Positions 35,022-44,109 of a stretch of DNA of 64,000 nt are shown one piece after another (position 1 is the stretch's first letter; every line of letters begins with the position of its first letter). The notes under the pieces are model-generated. The model was not told the origin of the DNA. It did no database searches and worked only from the letters and a program-made list of their open reading frames with translations. The stretch lies in contig JBAYFO010000002.1 of the NCBI GenBank assembly GCA_041667115.1, positions 1 to 64,000 on the forward strand, written 5' to 3'. This stretch comes from UBA1563 sp041667115. GTDB taxonomy: Bacteria; Bacteroidota; Ignavibacteria; Ignavibacteriales; Ignavibacteriaceae. The position numbers and the translations under genes are program-made.

Positions 35022-35717
35022 CTAAGCGAAGAAAAGTAGATACACACCTCCCATGATGACAAGTATTCCACAAATTCTTTTTATCCAAAGAATTGTTTTG
35101 GATTCTTCACTCCAATTCAGATATTTCTGAACTTTTCCGGTTAACGTTCCGGCACCAACAATAACCGTACAATGTCCTAATCCGAAAGCAAATAAAAAAA
35201 CCATGGCGAGAAAATAATTTGTTTGAGCAGTTTGAAATACAATCCCAAGCACCGGAGCCATATACGCAAAGGTGCATGGTCCCAACGCCAATCCGAAGAG
35301 TAATCCAAGCAACAGTGCGGCTAATAATCCCTTTGCCTTTGTTTGCTTCAATCCCCTATTCCAATTAAGCTTTATAATATCAAGAAGATAGAGACCCACA
35401 AGAAAAAATATACCGGCAACTAAATAATTTCCGATACCACCAATATCCCCCATCAATCTACCAAGTGATGCGGTGATAATACCAATCAGCGCAATCGTGA
35501 TTAATATTCCCACAGAGAAAACAAGTGAAATATAAAATGTTCTCCTTAAGGAAATTTTGCCTTGCGAACTGATAAATCCAACTACAAGCGGAATGCTAGA
35601 TAAATGACATGGTGAAAGAAGGATTGATAATACTCCCCACGCAAACGAGGCAAAAACGGCAAACCACACCGCTCCATTCATTGCGTTGTAGAGAAAGTTA
35701 AAAATCCCGTCAATCAT
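35022..35717 (-). CDS. ccdA: CcdA-type transmembrane thiol transporter
   Basis: A 231-residue protein with six helices of the CcdA/DsbD-beta family, which passes reducing equivalents from cytoplasmic thioredoxin across the membrane. The redox cysteines sit in SPCHLSSIPLVVG (first helix) and LGPCTFAYMAPVLG (about helix 4), as expected. It is one base after the exported thioredoxin gene, so it likely keeps that protein reduced. It closes the arsenic operon; a link to reductive thiol supply for arsenic or metal handling is inferred from position. Confidence 0.9.
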   Translation of the reverse strand: MIDGIFNFLYNAMNGAVWFAVFASFAWGVLSILLSPCHLSSIPLVVGFISSQGKISLRRTFYISLVFSVGILITIALIGIITASLGRLMGDIGGIGNYLVAGIFFLVGLYLLDIIKLNWNRGLKQTKAKGLLAALLLGLLFGLALGPCTFAYMAPVLGIVFQTAQTNYFLAMVFLFAFGLGHCTVIVGAGTLTGKVQKYLNWSEESKTILWIKRICGILVIMGGVYLLFFA

Positions 35718-35718
35718 A

Positions 35719-36093
35719 TTAGTTCTTCTTGCTAATTGGTTTTATTCCTTTTGAAATAAGCAGTTTATCAATTTCTTTCTCCGGGTAAAATCCTTCGTGG
35801 CGGAAAAACTCTTTCCCTTTTTCATCAAGAAATATTTGAGTAGGAATTAATTTAATTCCATATTTTTTAGCAAACGGTTTTTGTCCCGGTGTCCAAACAT
35901 CATAAAAAGTGACTTTGACTTGTTCTCCATATTTTGCCTCAATTGCTTTCATAACCGGCTGCATTTGTTTGCAAGGGATACATTTCACAGAGCCAAGTTC
36001 AATAAATGTAACTTTTGGTTTTGGTTGACCGAAGGTTAATCCCACCAATAAAAACATTACGATAAAGAAGTCTGGAATTTTTAGGTTATACAT
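35719..36093 (-). CDS. Exported thioredoxin-like protein
   Basis: 124 residues with an N-terminal signal segment (about 8-22, ending TFGQ) and a thioredoxin fold whose active site is CIPC (C38, C41) in GSVKCIPCKQM. The cis-proline region IKLIPTQIFLDEKG is present. It should act in the periplasm as a disulfide reductase. It is flanked by ccdA (electron donor) and a small thioredoxin-like gene; gaps are 1 base each. Confidence 0.85.
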   Translation of the reverse strand: MYNLKIPDFFIVMFLLVGLTFGQPKPKVTFIELGSVKCIPCKQMQPVMKAIEAKYGEQVKVTFYDVWTPGQKPFAKKYGIKLIPTQIFLDEKGKEFFRHEGFYPEKEIDKLLISKGIKPISKKN

Positions 36094-36094
36094 A

Positions 36095-36334
36095 TCAATT
36101 CTCCTTTAGCCAGTTTATAATTTGTTCATCTTTCGGAATGATGCCGTAACTTTTCACTTGTTCGTTTATTACTAAACCCGGTGTCATCATTATACCGTAG
36201 CCGACAATTTCTTGAATGTCAGTTACTTTTTCAACAACCGCATCGACACTATTTGAAGAGACTAATTCTCTTACTTTTGCCTCAAGCGTTTGGCACTTCT
36301 TGCATCCGGTGCCGAGAATTTTTACTGATACCAT
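36095..36334 (-). CDS. Small thioredoxin-like redox protein (CxxC)
   Basis: A 79-residue protein of the redox-active disulfide protein 2 type. CKKC (C11, C14) follows VKILGTG, and the cis-proline motif MMTPGLVINE is present. Cytoplasmic, no signal. A paralogue lies at 38503-38766 in the same operon. Such proteins commonly accompany COG0701 permeases and arsenic genes, perhaps handing electrons or metalloids to them. Confidence 0.85.
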   Translation of the reverse strand: MVSVKILGTGCKKCQTLEAKVRELVSSNSVDAVVEKVTDIQEIVGYGIMMTPGLVINEQVKSYGIIPKDEQIINWLKEN

Positions 36335-36344
36335 TTTTACTCCT

Positions 36345-37397
36345 TTAGTATATCAAATTGAATAGATAACCGACAATGATTATTCCCACTGCAACTACAC
36401 CTACAAAAACAAAAATCAATTGCAGCTTAAGAACTTTTTTTAGAATTATAGTTTCCGGAAGTGAGAGACCTATTACACTCATCATAAATGCAAGCACCGT
36501 TCCAAGCGACGCGCCTTTCTCTAACAATGCTTGAACAATCGGGATTATTCCAGCAGCGTTTGAATACATTGGAACACCAAGCATAACTGCAATCGGGACA
36601 GACCACCAAGCGCTCTTGCCCATTAATCCCGCCATAAAATTTTCCGGTACATAGCCATGTATTCCGGCGCCGACAGCGATACCGATTACAATGTATATCC
36701 AAACTTTGCTTACTATATCCTTCACTGCATCAACACCGGCATTAATTCTTCCGGGAAAAGTAATTTTGTCTTCATCCATTTCAAGATGTCCCGCTTTAAC
36801 CTTATATACCCACGGTTCAACATATCTTTCTAATTTTAATCTGCCGATAATATAACCGGATATCATTGCAATGAATAAACCGGTTGACATATAAAGAAGA
36901 GCTGTCTTCCAGCCGAATAGACCAAAGAGCAAAACAAGTGCAACTTCATTTATCATTGGCGCGGCAATCAGAAAAGAAAATGTTACACCAAGCGGAACAC
37001 CACTTTCTACAAATCCAAGAAACAATGGAATTGCTGAACAAGAGCAGAATGGAGTTACAATACCAAGTAAACTCGCCAATACATTCCCCGCAAAAAGTTT
37101 TTTACCGCCAAGTATTTTTCTTGTTCTTTCCGGAGAGAAGTAACTTCTAATAATTCCAACGCCAAAAACAATTAATATGAGAAGTAATAAGACCTTTGGC
37201 ACTTCAAAAATGAAAAACCAAACCGCATCCGTGAGATGAGCACTTTTAGATAGGTTCACAATTTCATAAACCAAAAAGTTTGTGAGGTTTTCAAGATTCA
37301 AATAGAGAACAAACCATAATGTTAATAATAATAACAGAATTAATAATTTAGATTTTTCTACGTTCAATTTATTTGGCATATAATTCATTTTATTCAC
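36345..37397 (-). CDS. COG0701-type permease (ArsP/DUF318 family)
   Basis: A 350-residue membrane protein with about eight to ten helices. The conserved TPFCSCSAIPLFLG motif (C118, C120) and the later MLGVPMYSNAAGIIPI repeat are diagnostic of the predicted-permease family that includes ArsP (organoarsenical efflux). Internal ATG codons at residues 4 and 7 are alternative starts. Flanked by the small thioredoxin gene and acr3, it probably exports an arsenic or other thiophilic species. Confidence 0.85.
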   Translation of the reverse strand: MNKMNYMPNKLNVEKSKLLILLLLLTLWFVLYLNLENLTNFLVYEIVNLSKSAHLTDAVWFFIFEVPKVLLLLILIVFGVGIIRSYFSPERTRKILGGKKLFAGNVLASLLGIVTPFCSCSAIPLFLGFVESGVPLGVTFSFLIAAPMINEVALVLLFGLFGWKTALLYMSTGLFIAMISGYIIGRLKLERYVEPWVYKVKAGHLEMDEDKITFPGRINAGVDAVKDIVSKVWIYIVIGIAVGAGIHGYVPENFMAGLMGKSAWWSVPIAVMLGVPMYSNAAGIIPIVQALLEKGASLGTVLAFMMSVIGLSLPETIILKKVLKLQLIFVFVGVVAVGIIIVGYLFNLIY

Positions 37398-37403
37398 AAT
37401 TAA

Positions 37404-38495
37404 TTATGGACAAGGATTTGGAGCTTTAACAGTTCCTTCTTCAACATTCTTGAAATATTTTTTCTGAAACCACAACGCCACATTTACTAATCCAATGAGA
37501 ACCGGCACTTCAACCAAAGGTCCAATTACAGCGGCGAAAGCTTCACCGCTGTTAATTCCGAATACGGCAACAGCCACCGCAATGGCTAATTCAAAATTGT
37601 TGCTTGCGGCAGTGAGAGATAGCGTTGTTGTCTTTGAGTAATCCGCACCGATCTTTCGCCCCAAATAGAAAGAGATAAGAAACATTATTACAAAATAGAA
37701 CAGGAGCGGAATTGCAATCCTCACAACATCGAGAGGAATTTTCACAATGTATTCACCTTTGAGCGAGAACATAACAATGATTGTGAACAACAATGCAATT
37801 AATGTTATTGGACTAATTTTCGGAATAAACTTCGTTTGATACCATTCTTTATTTTTTAGTTTGATTAAGGTAAAGCGCGTGATTATTCCAGCTATGAATG
37901 GAATTCCGAGATAAATAAAAACACTCTCCGCAATTTGTCCGATTGTTATATCAACTTTGAATGATTGCAGACCAAGCCAATTAGGTAAAACTGTTAAGAA
38001 TACATAAGCGTAAACCGAAAAGAAGAGCACTTGAAAAATTGAGTTGAACGCAACCAAACCAGCGGCATATTCAGTATCACCTTTTGCAAGTTCGTTCCAT
38101 ACAATTACCATTGCAATGCAACGCGCCAGTCCAATCATAATTAATCCAGCCATATAATGCGGGTAATTTTGTAGAAATATTATTGCAAGAAAGAACATCA
38201 GTATTGGTCCAATCACCCAGTTCTGAAACAGAGAAAGCGATAATACTTTTACATTGCGGAACACATCGCCGAGCTCTTCATACTTTACCTTTGCAAGAGG
38301 AGGATACATCATTAAAATCAATCCGATTGCAATCGGTATATTGGTTGTGCTCTCAGGAGATGATTTAAGTGAGTCCCAAAATTTTGCGATCCCCGGAAAG
38401 AGATAACCAGAGAAAACTCCGATGAACATTGCAAGAAAAATCCATAGAGTTAAATATCGGTCTAAGAATGAAAGCTTTTTTGTAATTGTTGACAT
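37404..38495 (-). CDS. acr3: Arsenite efflux transporter, ACR3 family
   Basis: A 363-residue, ten-helix arsenite/H+ antiporter. The essential cysteine is present (C126 in IGLARCIAMVIVWNELA), as is the conserved Glu in GPLVEVPVLI near helix 9. It removes the arsenite made by ArsC. It lies between the two small thioredoxin-like genes in the ars operon, with 6-7 base gaps. Confidence 0.95.
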   Translation of the reverse strand: MSTITKKLSFLDRYLTLWIFLAMFIGVFSGYLFPGIAKFWDSLKSSPESTTNIPIAIGLILMMYPPLAKVKYEELGDVFRNVKVLSLSLFQNWVIGPILMFFLAIIFLQNYPHYMAGLIMIGLARCIAMVIVWNELAKGDTEYAAGLVAFNSIFQVLFFSVYAYVFLTVLPNWLGLQSFKVDITIGQIAESVFIYLGIPFIAGIITRFTLIKLKNKEWYQTKFIPKISPITLIALLFTIIVMFSLKGEYIVKIPLDVVRIAIPLLFYFVIMFLISFYLGRKIGADYSKTTTLSLTAASNNFELAIAVAVAVFGINSGEAFAAVIGPLVEVPVLIGLVNVALWFQKKYFKNVEEGTVKAPNPCP

Positions 38496-38502
38496 ACTTG
38501 CC

Positions 38503-38766
38503 TCAATTAGTTTTATTTTCTTCAGCTAAAGCGTTCATTACCCAATGTGTTAATGTTGATTTTGTCGGCAGCTTTCCGTTATGAACAACTTTTCCGTTTA
38601 ACACTAATCCTGGTGTGCTCATAATTCCGTAACTCATTATGTCTTTGTAGTCTGTCACTTTTTCTATTTCGGCAGCAATACTATTTTCAGAAACAAACTC
38701 GCGGCAAAGTTTTTCCAGATTAATACAATTAGTACAACCAGAACCTAGAACTTTAATGTTTAGCAT
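38503..38766 (-). CDS. Small thioredoxin-like redox protein (CxxC)
   Basis: An 87-residue paralogue of the protein at 36095-36334. CTNC (C11, C14) follows IKVLGSG, and the cis-proline motif is STPGLVLNGK. Its position directly after arsC and before acr3 makes it a plausible electron donor to ArsC, though cellular thioredoxin would also serve. Confidence 0.85.
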   Translation of the reverse strand: MLNIKVLGSGCTNCINLEKLCREFVSENSIAAEIEKVTDYKDIMSYGIMSTPGLVLNGKVVHNGKLPTKSTLTHWVMNALAEENKTN

Positions 38767-38770
38767 TTTC

Positions 38771-39196
38771 TTAACTCCTTAATTTTTCTTTGTAAAATTT
38801 GTAAAATTCATTTTTGATTTCATTTCTAATTCTTCGAAACTCGGAAAGAATTTCTTCCTCTGTTCCGATTGCATCCGCCGGATCTTCAAAACCTATATGC
38901 AATTGCTTCCCTACTTTGCCGATAAAAACGGGGCAAGTTTCTTTTGCGTTATCGCAAACGGTAATTATATAATCAAAAGAATCGTTTAAGAATTGATCGA
39001 CTATTTTAGGATAGTTTTTTGATAGATCGATTCCGACTTCTTTCGTTACCTGAATAGCTTTCGGATGTACTTGCTTAGAGGGATTTGTTCCGGCAGAATA
39101 AACTTCCAATTCTGAATCGAATGATTTAAGAAATCCTTCAGCCATCTGGCTGCGGCAGCTATTGCCGGTGCAAAGAATTAATATTTTCGTTCTCAT
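38771..39196 (-). CDS. arsC: Arsenate reductase, thioredoxin-coupled
   Basis: A 141-residue LMW-phosphatase-type ArsC. The P-loop CTGNSCRS (C9-C14) and the downstream redox pair C81 and C88 (TVCDNAKETCPVF) match the three-cysteine mechanism of S. aureus pI258 ArsC. It reduces arsenate to arsenite using thioredoxin. Second gene of the operon after arsR. Confidence 0.95.
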   Translation of the reverse strand: MRTKILILCTGNSCRSQMAEGFLKSFDSELEVYSAGTNPSKQVHPKAIQVTKEVGIDLSKNYPKIVDQFLNDSFDYIITVCDNAKETCPVFIGKVGKQLHIGFEDPADAIGTEEEILSEFRRIRNEIKNEFYKFYKEKLRS

Positions 39197-39253
39197 TTAT
39201 TTTTTATTTCTTTCTTATAATTCGTCATTCGACGAAACGTTTAGGCAAAAAAT

Positions 39254-39598
39254 TTATGTCCCACAAACCTTGTAGCGATCACTTAATTTAACTTTCTGTT
39301 TATCAGTTTCAATCAGTTGATTGTCTCCAATCCAAAAATCTAATTGACTAAGCACTGCGGAAATCCGCTGATCACCCGGTCTTTGGTTTATTAAATAGTT
39401 CACCCATTTACCATCTCTATCCTCTAAAATGAACCCCTCCTTCTTTAGTACACTCAGATGTTGAGATACAGTTGAAGCCGCAAGCTGGAGAATTTCTGTG
39501 ATCTCGCAAACGCAAAGAGGCTTGATTTGAAGCATTTTCAAAATCCGGAGCCGGTTCTGATCCGATAGCGCCTTAAATATATTTGTTGATTCTTTCAT
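39254..39598 (-). CDS. arsR: ArsR/SmtB metalloregulatory repressor
   Basis: A 114-residue winged-helix repressor. The As(III) site in the recognition region, CVC (C29, C31 in PLCVCEITEIL), is intact, and a third cysteine near the C-terminus (C112) could complete a three-coordinate site. HTH segment: LAASTVSQHLSVLKK. Arsenite binding should release it from DNA and derepress the operon running leftwards to ccdA. Confidence 0.93.
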   Translation of the reverse strand: MKESTNIFKALSDQNRLRILKMLQIKPLCVCEITEILQLAASTVSQHLSVLKKEGFILEDRDGKWVNYLINQRPGDQRISAVLSQLDFWIGDNQLIETDKQKVKLSDRYKVCGT

Positions 39599-39604
39599 AA
39601 TTTC

Positions 39605-39624
39605 ATTTCGTTATTGACCGAAAT
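39605..39624. promoter_or_regulatory. Candidate ArsR operator
   Basis: The inverted repeat ATTTCG-N8-CGAAAT lies 6 bases before the arsR start codon, where ArsR operators usually occur. The arms do not match the best-known consensus, so this is a candidate only. Confidence 0.4.
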
Positions 39625-39853
39625 ATAGTTAACCCTAATAATACTTCCAAATTAATTTTCGTCCAGATCGAAACGTTCTTTGGGTTCCCCTTCTTATTCA
39701 TTTATAGTAAGAGGTTTTGAAAACGACCAAAACTCGTCTGCCGTAAGGGTTATATTCACCTGCCGCGATAATATTTACGAGATGTGATGAATTTGTTGTA
39801 GTCGTATTATTTCGCAAAACATTATTAAATTTATTAATAGAAAATGAGGTAGC

Positions 39854-40423
39854 ATGAAAATTCGTGAAAGTGGTATGCCGGAAGAAACTTATTGGGAATC
39901 GTTTTTCGATACCCAATTTATTTTTTCTCAGCTTCACTTCGATAATACAATTAATGATGCAGTAGAATTCGGCTCCGGCTATGGCACTTTTACAATTCAA
40001 GCTGCAAAAATTATTAAGGGTGATCTTTATGCGTTTGATATTGACCCGACTATGATTGAGCGATTAAAACAAAGAATCATTGAAGCAAAATTATCGAACA
40101 TAAAAGCCATTCTACAAGATTTTGTTAAAGAAGGAACGAAGCTGAAAGATTGTTCGATCGATTACGCAATGCTTTTCAATATACTTCATGCTGAAAAACC
40201 TGTTGCTCTTTTAAATGAAGCTTATCGGATACTCAAACCAGGCGGTAAAATTGCAGTTATTCACTGGATACATTCCACAATTACTCCACGCGGTCCATCT
40301 TTGGATATTCGCCCGAACCCTCTTCAATGTGTTGATTGGTTACTAGAAGCAAAATTTGAAATATTAATAAAAGATATCCCCTTACTGCCATATCATTATG
40401 GCTTAATTGGAATGAAAGTATAA
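39854..40423 (+). CDS. Class I SAM-dependent methyltransferase
   Basis: A 189-residue methyltransferase. SAM motif I reads VEFGSGYGTFTI (about 37-48), followed by the acidic residue in AFDIDP and motif III-like LKPGGKIAVIHW. It lacks the conserved cysteines of ArsM, so arsenite methylation is not indicated despite divergence from the ars operon. Substrate unknown. A DsrE-like gene follows 34 bases later on the same strand. Confidence 0.8.
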   Translation: MKIRESGMPEETYWESFFDTQFIFSQLHFDNTINDAVEFGSGYGTFTIQAAKIIKGDLYAFDIDPTMIERLKQRIIEAKLSNIKAILQDFVKEGTKLKDCSIDYAMLFNILHAEKPVALLNEAYRILKPGGKIAVIHWIHSTITPRGPSLDIRPNPLQCVDWLLEAKFEILIKDIPLLPYHYGLIGMKV

Positions 40424-40457
40424 CTAAACAAAAATAAAATATCATAGGAGAATATTT

Positions 40458-40811
40458 ATGAAATACCTTATTATTATCAATGATGCACCTTACGGCACAG
40501 AAAAAGCTTACAATGCATTTCGCCTTGCAATGCAAATACAGAAAGATTTTCCGGATAATGAAATTAGAATTATTCTAATGGCTGATGCTGCAACTTGTGC
40601 GTTGCCAAATCAAAATACAGCCAATGGATATTATAATATAGAGCGCATGCTGAAATCTGTAATACTCAAAGGTGGACAAGTTAAAATTTGCGGCACATGC
40701 GCTGATGCCAGAGGGATAAAAAATCTTTCTTTAATTGAAGGAGCGCAAATAAGCACTATGGTTGAATTAACCGCTTGGACAATTGATTCTGAAAAAGTAA
40801 TTACTTTCTAA
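40458..40811 (+). CDS. DsrE-family sulfur-relay-like protein
   Basis: A 117-residue DsrE/DsrF-type protein. The N-terminal strand MKYLIIINDAPYGTEKAYNA and LMADAATCALP fit the family. Two candidate reactive cysteines sit in KICGTCADARG, near the site used by TusD/DsrE for persulfide transfer. GGAG lies 10 bases upstream as ribosome-binding site. A sulfur-handling function is inferred from the family only. Confidence 0.8.
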   Translation: MKYLIIINDAPYGTEKAYNAFRLAMQIQKDFPDNEIRIILMADAATCALPNQNTANGYYNIERMLKSVILKGGQVKICGTCADARGIKNLSLIEGAQISTMVELTAWTIDSEKVITF

Positions 40812-40842
40812 TCGATAATAGTTTTTCATTCTAGAAGCTCGA

Positions 40843-40932
40843 TCATTATCTGGATTTTATCAAATAAACTTCATCGCACGTTCCGCACGCAAACTACTAG
40901 GTGGTATGTGAATATTCTTTTATAATGGCCAT
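40843..40932 (-). pseudogene. Possible small-gene relic with good RBS
   Basis: A minus-strand ATG at 40932, preceded by AGGAG, opens MAIIKEYSHTT, then two TAG codons, then FACGTCDEVYLIKSR and a stop. The first 22 bases from the ATG are nearly the same as the start of the CBM48-like gene at 62554. It may be a truncated, mutated copy of such a gene, or chance. Confidence 0.25.
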
Positions 40933-40967
40933 CGCATTCTCCTATAAAAATAATTAAGACAAAATGT

Positions 40968-40992
40968 GCCTCCTCTCAATCCGAAAGGAGGC
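40968..40992. terminator. Terminator between convergent operons
   Basis: A 7-bp GC-rich stem GCCTCCT/AGGAGGC with an 11-base loop sits between the DsrE gene (plus) and the RND operon (minus). On the minus strand it is followed by ACATTTTG, a moderate U tract, so it chiefly serves the RND operon. Confidence 0.7.
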
Positions 40993-41014
40993 GTTTATTC
41001 CCTTCTTAAAAATT

Positions 41015-44000
41015 CTATACGATTTCAGCAACCGGTTTTGTTTTCTCTTTCTTCGTATCAACTATATAAGCAAACATCGGAATGTAAATTAATGTTAACA
41101 GAGTGCCGATTAACAAACCTCCAATTGCGACATCTGCTAAAGGACTTAATCGTTCTAATCCAACCGCTTGCTCAAGAGCAATAGGAATCATACCGGCAAT
41201 TGTTCCGAACGCTGTCATCATAACGGGGCGGAAACGAATGCGAACGCTTTCTATCGCGCTTTCAAATGGTGTTTCTCCGTTCGCCCTATAATTTTGGTAG
41301 AAGTCAATTAACAAAACTGCATTCTTAATTATGATTCCAAAGAGCAGCAATATTCCAAGCAAACTCGGCATACAACTCGGCTTATGGAACAATAGCATTC
41401 CCCACGCTGCGCCAATCATAGCAAGCGGCAAAACTGCAATCATAATGAACGACATTTTTACTGAACGATAAAAAGAAATTAAAACTATTAACAGAAGAAT
41501 TATTCCTAAACCAATTGCCTTTATCATTCGGGCAAAGCTGTCGTTAATCTGCGCAATATCTCCTTCTTGAGTTATCACATCGTTATCATTCTTAACATTC
41601 ACAAGCGCGGCTTCAGCATCGTCTGTTAAATGGCTCACCGGACGATTAGCGCGGTATCCGTTAACATCAATGCTGTAAAGCATTTTATCGCGTTCGATTT
41701 TTGCGAAGGTTAGATTCTTAGAAATCGTAGCAAGATGCTCAAGCGGTATTTCTCCCATCGGCGTATGAATAGGAAGTAATCTTAAAGTTTGTTCATTCTC
41801 GCTAAACTTTCCTTTGAGATACAATCGAACAATTTGAGTGTTCAAAGATTGAAGATCTGCGTTGAGTCCAACAGTTTGCCCTCTCACTGGAATTTGCATC
41901 GCAATTTCGTATGGGGTTATTCCGTAACTCAAAGCTTTGTTCTCATCAATGTTCAGAACTATCTCACTAAAATCTTTATCCCAGCTTGTTGATAACGAAG
42001 TCAATCCTTTAATATCTTTTAGCGCATTTTTAACTTCGTGAGATTTTTCCGCAAGTCCATCCACCATTGGAGATTTTATTCTAACATCCAACGTTGCTTT
42101 GATTGTTGAAAGCGCCGTCGCTCCGAAATCATAAACATCATTTTTCTTGATGCCTTCTAGGCGAGAAAGTTTATCGCGGATAATATCTTCAATCTGCCAC
42201 ACGTTCATTTTTCTATCAAACCGGTTTACGCAATAAATTGTAATTGTTGCCTCTGCCGGTAAGTTGCCGCTTCCTAAACTTAGAACGCCCATTTCGTTTC
42301 CAAAGGCGACCGAACTTTTTGTTACCCATGGTTGTTGATGAAGCCATTTTACGAATGGTTCTATTTTTGTTTCAGCGTAATTAACCGTTGCGTTTGAACT
42401 GAACATAACTTGCGCTTTAATGATGCCGGTATCCATCGGCGGCATCGCGTCTCTTCCTATCGTAGGCATAATTGTTTTCATACTTAAGGCAAGAAGAATT
42501 ACCACACCGAGTGTAAGAGCAACTCGTCTCCAAACTCTATTCTTACCGTTTGAAAATTTAATAACGTTCACATAAGGTTCTACCATTCTTCCAAACGACT
42601 TATTAGATATCTTGTTGAACCACAACTCAACCCTTGTTTTGTCGGTTCCTTTTTTGTACAGCGATTCCGAAAGCTTGGGAATGAACGTGATTGCCAGAAA
42701 GAACGAAATTAAGAGAGCGATAATCAAAGTAATTATAAGCGGCTGAAATATTTTTTGTGGAAATCCGCCGACAAACATTAACGGAAATACAATCGCTATC
42801 GTCGCCATTGTTCCAGACCAGATTGGACCGATAACTTCTTTAGTTCCTTTATGAATTGCGGTTTGCAAATCTTCTTTCAGCTCGTTAAGGTGCCGTTCGA
42901 TATTTTCCAGCACAACTACGGCATCGTCGGTAAGCATTCCAAGCGCAAGAATTATTGCGGTATAGATTACGATATTCAGACTTCCTCCCGTAAGCCAGAT
43001 TACAGCCATAGTAGAAAAGAATACCAATGGAATTGACAACGCTGCTGCAGCGATTGCTCTAAAATTTCCTAAAAAGAAAAGTATAATTAACAATGTATAA
43101 AAAATTGCGTCCCTTAATGCGACAAGCATATTATCGTTGGAAAGTTCAATCAAATCCCGCTGCGTATCTGAAATTTCAAAATTTATGTTTGGATATTTTG
43201 CTTCGAGCTTCGTCATCTCTGCACGCGCGGCTTTGCTAACGCTAAGAACACTTCCTCCCGGAGCGCGTTGAATAGCTAATGCTATTGCCTGTTTCCCGTT
43301 GCCGATGTAACCACTTGTGCGTTTTGAGTAACTCCAACTTACATTAGCAACATCGCCCAATCTTACGTTCGGCATAATTGTAATTTGTTTCAGCCGTTCA
43401 ATTTCATCTTTCTCGCCGTAAAAAGTGATTGTGTAAAAACTATTTTCTCCTTTCACAAATCCTACCGGCATATCACGGTTTAATGTTTGCAGCGCTTTGG
43501 CGATCTTTTCAAAATCAACATTGTATTTCTTTGCTTTGAATGGATCAACCTCAACATTAATCGAGCTTTCGTATCCGCCGAATACTTCAACGTTGCCGAT
43601 ATCCGGATTACTCAACAAATACGGCTTTAAGTAGCTGTCCGCAATTTTTCTAATATCGCCAAGATCGATATTATTGTTTTTCGGTGATAGCGAAATAACA
43701 TCAACCGGAAGAATAAAATCTCCCGCGGTATAGATTGCCGGGTTTGCGTCTGCCGGTAAAACTCCTTTAGCAATTGAAAGCGCGTTCGCTACATCAACCG
43801 CCGCCGCATTCAAACTTTTTTCATAACTGAATTCCGCTTTCACAATCGAAAAGTTTGCTACATTTATTGAACTGATATCCGTTACCAATCCTAACCGCGC
43901 AATTTCCTGCTCGATAGGTTTTGAAACCGTATTTGCCGCAATCTGTGCTGTTGCACCCGGTATTTTTGTAATAACCATTACCTGTGGAGGTGTAGAATCC

Positions 44001-44107
44001 GGAAACAAATTTTTTGGAAGAGTGATTAGAGCGATAATTCCCATTACAAAAAATCCGGCAAGCAGAGAGTAAAGAAGATGCGGACGTTTATAGAAATATT
44101 CAAACAT
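41015..44107 (-). CDS. RND efflux transporter (inner-membrane pump)
   Basis: A 1030-residue proton-driven pump with 12 helices and two large periplasmic loops. The proton-relay Asp pair is D394-D395 in LGMLTDDAVVVLENIERH (helix 4). The family segments PGATAQIAANTVSKPIEQEI and the C-terminal IIIKNAVLLIDF are clear. It is an HAE/AcrB-like member rather than clearly heavy-metal (CusA-like); the substrate is unknown. It is the last gene of the operon tetR-hypothetical-outer-membrane-adaptor-pump, 2 bases after the adaptor gene. Confidence 0.93.
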   Translation of the reverse strand: MFEYFYKRPHLLYSLLAGFFVMGIIALITLPKNLFPDSTPPQVMVITKIPGATAQIAANTVSKPIEQEIARLGLVTDISSINVANFSIVKAEFSYEKSLNAAAVDVANALSIAKGVLPADANPAIYTAGDFILPVDVISLSPKNNNIDLGDIRKIADSYLKPYLLSNPDIGNVEVFGGYESSINVEVDPFKAKKYNVDFEKIAKALQTLNRDMPVGFVKGENSFYTITFYGEKDEIERLKQITIMPNVRLGDVANVSWSYSKRTSGYIGNGKQAIALAIQRAPGGSVLSVSKAARAEMTKLEAKYPNINFEISDTQRDLIELSNDNMLVALRDAIFYTLLIILFFLGNFRAIAAAALSIPLVFFSTMAVIWLTGGSLNIVIYTAIILALGMLTDDAVVVLENIERHLNELKEDLQTAIHKGTKEVIGPIWSGTMATIAIVFPLMFVGGFPQKIFQPLIITLIIALLISFFLAITFIPKLSESLYKKGTDKTRVELWFNKISNKSFGRMVEPYVNVIKFSNGKNRVWRRVALTLGVVILLALSMKTIMPTIGRDAMPPMDTGIIKAQVMFSSNATVNYAETKIEPFVKWLHQQPWVTKSSVAFGNEMGVLSLGSGNLPAEATITIYCVNRFDRKMNVWQIEDIIRDKLSRLEGIKKNDVYDFGATALSTIKATLDVRIKSPMVDGLAEKSHEVKNALKDIKGLTSLSTSWDKDFSEIVLNIDENKALSYGITPYEIAMQIPVRGQTVGLNADLQSLNTQIVRLYLKGKFSENEQTLRLLPIHTPMGEIPLEHLATISKNLTFAKIERDKMLYSIDVNGYRANRPVSHLTDDAEAALVNVKNDNDVITQEGDIAQINDSFARMIKAIGLGIILLLIVLISFYRSVKMSFIMIAVLPLAMIGAAWGMLLFHKPSCMPSLLGILLLFGIIIKNAVLLIDFYQNYRANGETPFESAIESVRIRFRPVMMTAFGTIAGMIPIALEQAVGLERLSPLADVAIGGLLIGTLLTLIYIPMFAYIVDTKKEKTKPVAEIV

Positions 44108-44109
44108 GA

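Noticed and set aside
39698..40000. 100-codon minus-strand open frame between arsR and the methyltransferase gene
   Set aside because: It overlaps the well-supported methyltransferase on the other strand and contains no recognisable motif.
39854..40423. Arsenite methyltransferase (ArsM) because it is divergent from arsR
   Set aside because: The conserved ArsM cysteines are absent and the protein is too short (189 residues); only a general SAM methyltransferase call is supported.
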